Shown here: one piece after another, positions 17,828 through 24,546 of the stretch
Layout of the letters: each line of letters opens with the position of its first letter
How positions within the stretch are numbered: position 1 is the first letter of the stretch
Source: an uncultured Oscillospiraceae bacterium
GTDB lineage: Bacteria; Bacillota; Clostridia; Oscillospirales; Ruminococcaceae
DNA: 44,443 nucleotides
Assembly: GCA_900547015.1 (NCBI GenBank)
Contig: URFD01000002.1
Coordinates: forward strand, 1-44,443
Reading direction: 5' to 3'
The notes under the pieces: model-generated
What the model saw: the letters and a program-made list of their open reading frames with translations, nothing else
The model's database searches: none
Told to the model about the DNA's origin: nothing
Program-made: the position numbers and the translations under genes

Positions 17828-17856
17828 GACCGGATCTCCTTTCTAAATCTGCCTGA

Positions 17857-18270
17857 TTATGCGTTTGCCTCGTTCTTCATCTGGAGTGCGCCGTAAGAGT
17901 ACAAGCCCGGCAGTACCAGATTGAGAAGCAGGCTGACGATGGTGGTTGCATTGAATTCGCTGCCCGCAACTGCACCAAGGATGGTGGAAATAATGCTCAG
18001 GACGGCGATGATGATGCCCCACTTCACGCAGGCAGCTGCTTTCTGAGGTGCGTTGCAAGCGCCAACACCCTTGATGCCTGCAACCAGTTCAATCACCGAT
18101 GCCACAACGACGATGACAAGGCTGATGTAGAGAAGGGTCGCATTCTCTATGAGACCTGCCATCGACAGTGCGCCGGCGCCAAGAAGGCCAAAGATGCCGG
18201 TGATGACGCCGAGGACGCCAAGGACGATCATGATAATGGATGTAACCTTCAAGAATTTCTGACCTTTCAT
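17857..18270 (-). CDS. Four-helix membrane protein, copy 2
   Basis: A 137-residue protein with four hydrophobic helices (about 8-38, 45-68, 83-103, 107-128) and a short polar loop containing KGVGACNAP. It differs from the 18393-18806 product at only about 22 of 137 positions by eye, so the pair is a tandem duplication. Its start MKGQKFLKV is identical in both copies and has a GGAGG site upstream. No known family was recognised. Small tetraspanning proteins of this kind occur in clostridial stress clusters. Confidence 0.8.
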   Translation of the reverse strand: MKGQKFLKVTSIIMIVLGVLGVITGIFGLLGAGALSMAGLIENATLLYISLVIVVVASVIELVAGIKGVGACNAPQKAAACVKWGIIIAVLSIISTILGAVAGSEFNATTIVSLLLNLVLPGLYSYGALQMKNEANA

Positions 18271-18372
18271 AGTGATGCCTCCTTCTTTATTTTTACTGAT
18301 AAAACAACTTTTCTTTTTTATCTGCTCTGCTTAAATCAGCAGTCGCAAGCGTTTTTCTGTTTGATGAGGCCC

Positions 18373-18388
18373 TTCGCCCCAGGGCGAA
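18373..18388 (-). other. Intergenic hairpin without T-run
   Basis: TTCGCC (18373-18378) pairs with GGCGAA (18383-18388) a few bases after the stop of the upstream copy. There is no T-run, so it is more likely an mRNA-processing or stability element than a terminator. Confidence 0.35.
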
Positions 18389-18392
18389 TCGG

Positions 18393-18806
18393 CTAGGAAT
18401 TTGTGCCGTTCTTCATCTGGGTTGCGCCGTAAGCGTACAGGCCCGGCAGCAACAGATTGAGGAGCAGGCTGACGATAGTAGATGCGTTAAACTCGTTGCC
18501 GGCAACTACGCCGAGGATGGCGGAAACGATGCTCAGGACGGCGATGATAATGCCGAATTTTACGCAGGCTCCTGCCTTCTCAGGTGCGTTGCAAGCGCCG
18601 ACGCCCTTGATACCTGCAATCAGTTCGATGATCGATGCCACAATGACGATGACAAAGCTGACATAGAGAAGAGTTGCATTCTCTATGAGGCCTGCCATTG
18701 ACAGTGCGCCAACGCCAAGAAAACCGAAGATGCCTGTGATGATGCCAAGGACGCCAAGGACGATCATGATAATGGATGTGACTTTTAAGAATTTCTGACC
18801 TTTCAT
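18393..18806 (-). CDS. Four-helix membrane protein, copy 1
   Basis: A 137-residue protein with the same four-helix plan as the 17857-18270 product. The hydrophobic segments and the loop KGVGACNAP are conserved, and changes are mostly Ile/Val/Leu/Phe swaps, as expected for both copies being maintained as membrane proteins. A GGAGG ribosome-binding site precedes the ATG. It follows the 790-bp stretch of unclear content after the SPFH gene. The function is unknown. Confidence 0.8.
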   Translation of the reverse strand: MKGQKFLKVTSIIMIVLGVLGIITGIFGFLGVGALSMAGLIENATLLYVSFVIVIVASIIELIAGIKGVGACNAPEKAGACVKFGIIIAVLSIVSAILGVVAGNEFNASTIVSLLLNLLLPGLYAYGATQMKNGTNS

Positions 18807-19597
18807 AGTGATGCCTCCTCTTTTGTTGAACTTCGATGAAATTTATTCTTTTGCTCCGTTCGGTCCGTGACCGTGGAGCAAGCTATTTCCAGAGAATGTT
18901 GAAGCGGACTCACAATCTTCGGGGGTCCAGTTTCTATCCTGTTGCCCGCCGTCGGAATGGTCGCAGAATGCAGAAGATTTTTGGCTTCTGCTTTCCCTCA
19001 TCCGAGCGGTCAAAGTGTAGCAGAGTGTCTCGTTTTGGTTTGGGTTGTGGTGGGGTGTCGGACGAAAGGAGAGGAACATCCTCGCTGCTCGATTTCCGGT
19101 TTGCTGCAAAGGGGCTTCCCGAATGGACTGCCGAGACCATGACCGTCCGGTTTGGGGCGCCGCTGCATATTTTGGGAAACGCATTGCGAGCATTTTCTCT
19201 GCTGCCTGCCATCTTCCATCTCCACCAAAAAGGCAATTTGAACTCTTTCTGTTGTGTGGCTGCGGGTTGTGCATCGGAGAGGAAGATTTCCTCCCCGATG
19301 CTCCGCAGGAACGGGACATTCTGTTCTTTGAGGCTTGGACGATGCCATTCCTTCGGCTTCGGCTCGTCAGGACCAAGCTCCGGCTCAATCTCCGGTAAGC
19401 GCTTGATAAGAATCTGTCTGTTCGCGACCAATGCCGCCGGGGCGGTCGTCGGTCACTCGGCGAGTGTACCCGTCCGGGTCGCTTCCTGCTGCATCGTGCA
19501 ACCCCTCTCTGCTGTTGTTGGTATCAGTGCAAGCTACCCAACAGCAGGGACAGGAAACACGCTCCAGCGCAGAAGACTGCGACTCGTTGGCTCCTCT
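18807..19597. other. 790-bp stretch between SPFH and duplicated membrane genes
   Basis: Apart from the doubtful minus-strand frame at 18934-19494, nothing convincing was found. No T-tailed hairpin or consensus promoter is obvious. The other long frames on either strand have Arg/Ser/Pro/Cys-rich compositions typical of non-coding shadows. Confidence 0.5.
18934..19494 (-). pseudogene. Possible gene with an in-frame TGA near its start
   Basis: From an ATG at 19494 with a purine-rich GAGAGGGG upstream, the frame runs 13 codons to a TGA (19453-19455) and then stays open for 172 codons to 18934. The product would be rich in Pro, Lys, Glu and Ser (EIEPELGPDEPKPKEW..., LSSDTPPQPKPKRD), with no known domain. 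A TTG at 19431 is an alternative start but lacks a good ribosome-binding site. Composition is more protein-like than that of the competing frames. It may be a disordered protein gene broken by one mutation, or merely chance. Confidence 0.3.
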
Positions 19598-21136
19598 TTA
19601 TTTCTGGATATCGCCGTCGTTAAATGGGTCTCCGCATTCCGGACAGAATTTCGGAGGATGTCTTGGGTCTTCCGGCTCCCAGCCGCATTTGTCGCATTTG
19701 TACAGAGGCTCGGCTTCCGGTTTCTTTGCGCCGCACTCTGGGCAGAATTTGCCTTTGTTGACTGCGCCGCAGGAGCATACCCAGCCTTCTTGTGCCGGTG
19801 CTGCTTCCGGTTTCTTTGCGCCGCACTCCGGACAGAATTTGCCGGTGACAACATTTCCGCAAGCACACTGCCAGCTGTCAGCCGCAGGCTTCGGCTCCGG
19901 TTTCTTGCTGCCGCAGTTCGGGCAGAAGTTTCCGGTGATGCCGCTCTGACCGCAGCTACAGGTCCAACCCTGTGCCGCAGGCTGTGGTGCTGGTTCTGCT
20001 GCCGGTGCCGGTTCCGGTGCTGGCTGTGGTTTTCCACAAGCACTACAGAAGCGGTCGGTATTCATATGGCCGCAGGAGCATTTCCACTGTGGCTGCTGCT
20101 GCATCTGTTGCTGCTGCATCTGCTGCTGTTGACCCATCTGGAACAGGTTCTGTGCGTTCATACCGCCTGCCTGACCAGCCATGCCCATTCCCATGAATGC
20201 CATAGCAGGACCAGCCGAGGTGTTGGCAGCTGCTGCCTGCATCGCTGCGCCCTGAGAGCCTACCAGATGTGCTGCTGCACGGGTAGGGTCCATGAAGGCT
20301 GCGTTGCGCTGCAGCTCTTTGATCATCTGCTCGTCTTCCTCGTTAGCCTTGACGCTGGAAACACCGAAGGATACGATTTCCATGCCTCGCAGGTCGCGCC
20401 ATTTGGAGGAGAGCTGTTCGTTGAGGGCATCTGCCAGCTCCAGGGTATGACCCGGGAGAGCGGAATAACGAATGCCCATTTCGGAAATTTTTGCGAATGC
20501 AGGCTGGAGAGCGGTCAAAAGCTCTGTTTTCATCTGGCCTGCGATGTTCTCGGTTTTGTAGTCCTCGCTGACATTACCACAGACATTGGTGTAGAACAGC
20601 AGAGGGTTTTTCAGTCGGATGCTGTATTCGCCAAAGCAGCGGATGCCAATGTCTATATCGATGCCTGCTCTCTGGTCTACCACGCGGAACGGAACCGGGC
20701 TTGGGGTACCGTATTTGTTGCCGGTGAGCTCCTTGGTGTTAAAGTAGTAGATGCGCTGGTCCTTTGGAGCTTCGCCGCCGAAGGTGAAACGCTTTCCGAT
20801 ATTCTGGAATACGCCTTTGATGGATTCTCCCAGATCACCGGAGAACACGCTTGGCTCTGTGGACATATCGTAGATATATTCGCCTGTCTCAGCACAGACA
20901 TCTACGACCTGACCCTGCTCGACAATCAGCATACACTGTCCGTCTGCTACCGCAATGATAGAGCCGTTGGTGATGATGTTGTCGTCACCCTTTGTGTTGC
21001 TGGAGCGTCCGGTCACCTTCTTTTTACCCTTGACGGCCAGCACGTCCGACGAGATTGCTTCACAGTAGAAGTATTCTCTCCATTGATCCGCCATTACGCC
21101 GCCTGCGGCGCCTAATGCAGCTTTCATAAGTCCCAT
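19598..21136 (-). CDS. SPFH-domain protein with five zinc ribbons (YdjI-like, virion-core type)
   Basis: A 512-residue protein. Residues about 15-290 form an SPFH/Band-7-like domain of the YdjI (virion core protein) type: IITNGSIIAVADGQ, the RIYYFNTKEL stretch and GMEIVSFGVSSVKA are characteristic. An Ala/Gly/Met-rich segment (about 300-350) and a Gln-rich run (about 352-372) lead to five consecutive zinc ribbons (about 373-505), each with paired CxC or CxxC and FC..CG knuckles. In B. subtilis, YdjI is brought to the membrane by YdjG and YdjH, whose counterparts lie 6-8 kb downstream here. Role inferred: scaffold of a membrane-stress assembly. Confidence 0.88.
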   Translation of the reverse strand: MGLMKAALGAAGGVMADQWREYFYCEAISSDVLAVKGKKKVTGRSSNTKGDDNIITNGSIIAVADGQCMLIVEQGQVVDVCAETGEYIYDMSTEPSVFSGDLGESIKGVFQNIGKRFTFGGEAPKDQRIYYFNTKELTGNKYGTPSPVPFRVVDQRAGIDIDIGIRCFGEYSIRLKNPLLFYTNVCGNVSEDYKTENIAGQMKTELLTALQPAFAKISEMGIRYSALPGHTLELADALNEQLSSKWRDLRGMEIVSFGVSSVKANEEDEQMIKELQRNAAFMDPTRAAAHLVGSQGAAMQAAAANTSAGPAMAFMGMGMAGQAGGMNAQNLFQMGQQQQMQQQQMQQQPQWKCSCGHMNTDRFCSACGKPQPAPEPAPAAEPAPQPAAQGWTCSCGQSGITGNFCPNCGSKKPEPKPAADSWQCACGNVVTGKFCPECGAKKPEAAPAQEGWVCSCGAVNKGKFCPECGAKKPEAEPLYKCDKCGWEPEDPRHPPKFCPECGDPFNDGDIQK

Positions 21137-21206
21137 AGTATAATCTCCTCTCCATTTTTTGATTCGCTTTCATTGGTTATATTGGAATACTATTGATTGG
21201 CTTTGT

Positions 21207-21833
21207 TTATGATAACCGATATTCCATGAAGGTTCTTCCCTGTATGGAATATCCGTTCATCTCGGTGATTGGCCAGTAGTGCCATTGGGCTGCGCCGGTT
21301 TCGCTCAGGCTGTATCCGTACGAGTCGTTCCCCTCACTCCTGAACCGCAGGCATAACCTTGGGGGTCCGGTCGGGATGGTCAGCGAAAAGCGGTTTGCCT
21401 GTTTGTAATCGAGCGTATTGCTGTACACAACCTCATCGACCTTCCATGTGCGAATGGTTCCTTCTTCATACCAAACCGGTTCGCCGGTACAGATTTCAAT
21501 CTGCGTACTGCTGGTACAGCTGATCAGCAGCAGCTCGTCGCTTCCGTTCGGCTCTATCTCGATAATCGGTATTCCTTCCAGCTCGGAGCAAATGGCATCC
21601 GACGGATTGCAGCGATAGTAAACCACGCTTCTGGAGGGCATATACTCCCAATCCCCCTGCAAGAATTCCGGCATCCATTCGGTGGAAGCTCCTGCATCGG
21701 CAGTCGTTTTTTCCTCGGCAGAATGTTTCGGCTGGTTGTTACCCGCTACCGGGGCCTTTGCACAGGCTGTCAAGCAGAACACCAGCAACAGGGCAAGCAC
21801 GCTCTTTATCGTCTTTCGGGCTGTGTCCTTCAT
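21207..21833 (-). CDS. Secreted lipoprotein, cluster family B, short form
   Basis: A 208-residue lipoprotein. The signal peptide and lipobox (LLLVFCLTAC) are nearly identical to those of the upstream 21867-23354 product. After a short linker, residues about 52-208 align with that protein's C-terminal domain, sharing EW.PE.LQ, TGEPVW, LTIP and YWPITEMNGY. It lacks the parent's middle 270 residues, so it looks like a duplication with an internal deletion. The function is unknown. Surface exposure is expected. Confidence 0.78.
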   Translation of the reverse strand: MKDTARKTIKSVLALLLVFCLTACAKAPVAGNNQPKHSAEEKTTADAGASTEWMPEFLQGDWEYMPSRSVVYYRCNPSDAICSELEGIPIIEIEPNGSDELLLISCTSSTQIEICTGEPVWYEEGTIRTWKVDEVVYSNTLDYKQANRFSLTIPTGPPRLCLRFRSEGNDSYGYSLSETGAAQWHYWPITEMNGYSIQGRTFMEYRLS

Positions 21834-21866
21834 GCGGATTCCACCTCGCCTTCCTTTCGTACCGCG

Positions 21867-23354
21867 TTATTGTCCGCTTATCAGGAAGGTTCCTGCCTCT
21901 ACCTGATACCCATTCATCTCGGTAATCGGCCAGTAGCTCCAATCCTGATGGTAGTTGTCTTTGATTCCCATGCACAATTTCGGCGCGTCCTTCGGAATCG
22001 TCAGGAAAAACTTCAGGACCTTCCCACTCTTGATGATTCCGTCGTACAGGATTTTATCCTGCTTCCAATCCTGCAAGGTTCCATCGTCGTTCCAAACCGG
22101 TTCGCCGGTATAGAACTGTACCCGTTGATCCACATACCCGACACCAATCAGCATCAGCAAGTCCTGTGCGTTTGGCTCCAGCTCTGCTGGCGGTATCGCC
22201 TGAAGGTGTGCGAGAGATTCCTTTGGCGGATTGGGGTAGTAGTAAATGATGGCACCGTCCGGTTTCTCCATGTTCTGCTGTAGGTCTTCGGGCACCCATT
22301 CGGTTTTCTCGTAGATGGCGGTGCGGACAACCGAGGAGCCGTTGCGCTCCTGAAGGTACAGGGTGTTGCGGTCGCTCAGGGAAACATCATAATCTGTTGT
22401 GTTGATGTGAGCGCTCCATGTCGGATTGCCCAATCCCTGATACAGCGGTTCGTCCAGAACCTCGATGGAAAGCTCTTCCTTCTGAGTATATTCCGGATGG
22501 TTGGTGTTCAGCGAATTTGCCTGATAGATGGTTGCTACTCTTTCGGCTTCACCCATAGAGTCCCAACGATTCTCAAAGGACAGCAGGGAGGCTTTGCCCT
22601 GCTCGCGTGGGTCATACTGTCCGTTGCCGACATCCTCTTGGGTCATCTGCCAGATTCCCTGTAAATCCGCAGGACAGGCTTCTTCGCCGGGTGCGGGCCG
22701 TTCTGCCTGTTCAAAAAACATCAGCCTTTTGCCGTTAAAGTCTAAAATCAAACCGTCGTCTCCGCGGATATAAACATTCATCGCCTGCTCTGGAAGATTG
22801 TAGGCCATATCCGATACGACACATCCCACCGACAGCATCTCTGCCGACTGCGCCCACCAGCGCCCGTAATCGAGGATATAGCGTTCGTAGATGTTGTCAA
22901 CGACCTCGCGGAACTGCATACTGCCGTCCTCGTTTAAGAAGAGGTCCGCCCACCAGATATCTGTTGGCATTTTGCTGACCGTCTCGCTTCCGTAATTGGG
23001 GTCATACACCGAACATTCGATTGCTTTCCAGTAGGTACCTTTGAGCGATTCGGTCAGGCTATCCTCGGAGGAGGTATCAATCGGCGGGAAGGAGGTTTGC
23101 GGAACAAATGCAGTTTCCGCCGCCGGGGTAGTCTTGTCATCCTCCACCTTGACGGTTGGATTTGCCGCCGGATTTGCCTTGCTTTTAAAGCTCTTTCCTG
23201 CCTTAGCGGGTCCTGCATCGGCAGTCTTTTCTTCCTCGGCAGAGACCTTCGGCTGGCTGTTTCCTGCCACCGAAGCACTTCCACAGGCTGTCAGGCAGAA
23301 CACCAACAGCAGGGCAAGTGCGCTCTTCATCGTCTTTTTTACAGAATCCTTCAT
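21867..23354 (-). CDS. Secreted lipoprotein, cluster family B, long form
   Basis: A 495-residue lipoprotein. Lipobox LTAC (Cys about 24) is followed by a Lys/Ala/Pro/Thr-rich linker (to about 100) and three beta-rich modules: about 105-225 (KGTYWKAIECSV...), about 230-345 (LQGIWQMTQEDVG...) and about 348-495, ending in the YWPITEMNGY motif. The first two start with a G.W pattern seen in lipocalin-like lipoprotein domains. It is the second gene of the cluster, 45 bp after the first pseudo-receiver gene. No known family was recognised. Confidence 0.78.
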   Translation of the reverse strand: MKDSVKKTMKSALALLLVFCLTACGSASVAGNSQPKVSAEEEKTADAGPAKAGKSFKSKANPAANPTVKVEDDKTTPAAETAFVPQTSFPPIDTSSEDSLTESLKGTYWKAIECSVYDPNYGSETVSKMPTDIWWADLFLNEDGSMQFREVVDNIYERYILDYGRWWAQSAEMLSVGCVVSDMAYNLPEQAMNVYIRGDDGLILDFNGKRLMFFEQAERPAPGEEACPADLQGIWQMTQEDVGNGQYDPREQGKASLLSFENRWDSMGEAERVATIYQANSLNTNHPEYTQKEELSIEVLDEPLYQGLGNPTWSAHINTTDYDVSLSDRNTLYLQERNGSSVVRTAIYEKTEWVPEDLQQNMEKPDGAIIYYYPNPPKESLAHLQAIPPAELEPNAQDLLMLIGVGYVDQRVQFYTGEPVWNDDGTLQDWKQDKILYDGIIKSGKVLKFFLTIPKDAPKLCMGIKDNYHQDWSYWPITEMNGYQVEAGTFLISGQ

Positions 23355-23399
23355 GTGGTTTCCACCTCTCTTGTAATGTGAATCGTAGGTATTGTTTGG

Positions 23400-23777
23400 C
23401 TAGAGGGTTTGCAGGCTGGCGGTCAGGTAGTCCATCGACACATCGTAAAAGACAAAGTCGTCGATTTCTCCCTGCTGCTTTGCCTGGATGGCACGGCGGA
23501 CGGTTTCCTGCTGCTCCTCCGGACACATCAGCATCAGCCGACAGTGCGGGGTGACCTTCCGCAGCCAGGTACACAGGGCTAAGCAAAAATCGATGTCGCA
23601 CAGCCCATCCTCGGTGACCTCCAGCAGAGCGCCAACCGCCAGATGGGTGCGAATTGCCACATCTGCATTGGCGTAGTCCGGCTCGTAACACAACTGAAGG
23701 TCGGGGAGATTGCGAACCTTGGTCATGAGTCCCTGCGCCAGCGATGCCCGCCGCATAATCAAGACTACTGTTTTCAG
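23400..23777 (-). CDS. Stand-alone receiver-like protein (pseudo-receiver), first gene of cluster
   Basis: A receiver-fold protein without output domain, homologous to the product of 6540-6917. With CTG at 23777 as start it has 125 residues, exactly the length of the homologue, and begins MKTV like it. GGGGAGG ends eight bases before this CTG. The alternative GTG at 23786 overlaps that Shine-Dalgarno sequence. The phospho-acceptor Asp is replaced by Glu (LLE, residue 53), the N-terminal acidic pair is absent, and the conserved Lys is missing in DFVFYD. It should therefore not be phosphorylated normally. Glu at this site can mimic the active state. The role is inferred to be regulatory or structural. 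Confidence 0.72.
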   Translation of the reverse strand: MKTVVLIMRRASLAQGLMTKVRNLPDLQLCYEPDYANADVAIRTHLAVGALLEVTEDGLCDIDFCLALCTWLRKVTPHCRLMLMCPEEQQETVRRAIQAKQQGEIDDFVFYDVSMDYLTASLQTL

Positions 23778-23816
23778 CTTCTCCACCTCCCCGTCTCATT
23801 CTTTGTTTCCAGTTTC

Positions 23817-23861
23817 ATTATAGCAATCTTTTCCAAAACTTACCCTATCCGTAGCGGGTAG
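23817..23861 (-). promoter_or_regulatory. Promoter and palindromic operator of the 17-kb cluster
   Basis: On the minus strand the palindrome-like site at 23845-23861 (plus-strand reading CTATCCGTAGCGGGTAG) is followed after exactly 22 bp by TATAAT (23817-23822), preceded by TGC as an extended -10. The -35 position holds GGGTAA, a poor match. The same site and the same spacing occur before the gene at 30504-31868. This is the organisation of an activator-dependent promoter. Confidence 0.7.
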
Positions 23862-23878
23862 TTTTTGCAAAAAATACG

Positions 23879-23902
23879 AAAAAACATCGGTTTTTCCCGA
23901 TG
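23879..23902 (-). terminator. Terminator after the response-regulator gene
   Basis: CATCGG (23885-23890) pairs with CCGATG (23897-23902), followed on the minus strand by TTTTTT. It separates the kinase operon from the 17-kb cluster. Confidence 0.8.
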
Positions 23903-23928
23903 CTTTTCCTGGGAAATTTTTTGTTTGT

Positions 23929-24546
23929 TTAATACAGGGGGTTAATCCATCCGTTGGAAATCATGTAAAAGGCCAAGTCCACCGCCTTGGAAAAGCCGGT
24001 CTTGCCCAGCATATTCATCTTGTGGTACTTGACGGTATTTTCGCTGATGAACAGCTCCTGTGCAATCTCCTTGTTGGTCATGTGCTTGCACATCAGCCGC
24101 AGCACCTCCATCTCGCGGTCGGTCAACGGAGCTTCTCCATGCGGCATCGGAATCGTTTTCGGCTCCGGAAAGCTGCTGCCGCCTGCCATGACCTCCCGTG
24201 CCACCTCCAGAAAATAATTCAGGCTTCGGCTTTTGTAGACAAATCCGTTGGCTCCGGCTGCCTTGGCTCGCGGAATGTAGGTAATCTCGTCAAAGGCAGT
24301 CATAACGATGATTTTAATCTCCTCCGATTCCTCACGAATCGCCTCCACTGCCTTGAGTCCGGAGGCACCGCCTTCGGTACACACATCCATCAGCACCAAA
24401 TCTGGGCTCAGCCGCCTGCAAAAATCAAGGGCATAGTCGGCATTGGGCACCTCGCCCACCACCGAAAACTCTCCCGACGCAGTCAGCGCCGCGGTCAGCG
24501 ATTCCCGCATGGATGCGTGGTCTTCCACAATCAAAACTTTCGTCAT
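23929..24546 (-). CDS. NarL/FixJ-family response regulator
   Basis: A 205-residue response regulator with an intact receiver: acidic pair Glu8-Asp9, phospho-acceptor Asp54 (LVLMD), Thr83 and Lys105 (GFVYK). The C-terminal LuxR-type helix-turn-helix (about 138-200) contains LTDREMEVLRLM and NKEIAQELFISENTVKYH. Its ATG overlaps the stop of the histidine-kinase gene (ATGA), so it is the cognate partner. It is one of two candidates for the factor that binds the palindrome shared by the adjacent promoters. NarL relatives recognise TACYYMT-like heptamers, and TACCCGC in the palindrome is similar (inference). Confidence 0.92.
   Translation of the reverse strand: MTKVLIVEDHASMRESLTAALTASGEFSVVGEVPNADYALDFCRRLSPDLVLMDVCTEGGASGLKAVEAIREESEEIKIIVMTAFDEITYIPRAKAAGANGFVYKSRSLNYFLEVAREVMAGGSSFPEPKTIPMPHGEAPLTDREMEVLRLMCKHMTNKEIAQELFISENTVKYHKMNMLGKTGFSKAVDLAFYMISNGWINPLY

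Larger units (their letters stand above)
17857..18806 (-). repeat. Tandem gene duplication (period 536 bp)
   Basis: Two 414-bp open frames at 17857-18270 and 18393-18806 are the same length and highly similar in DNA and protein, with a 122-bp spacer. The differences are mostly conservative. Confidence 0.85.

Noticed and set aside
18836..21115. A 759-codon plus-strand open frame opposite the SPFH gene
   Set aside because: It is antisense to the clear SPFH and zinc-ribbon coding sequence. Its translation is a Cys/Arg/Leu-rich mix without domain pattern, and no ribosome-binding site is seen.
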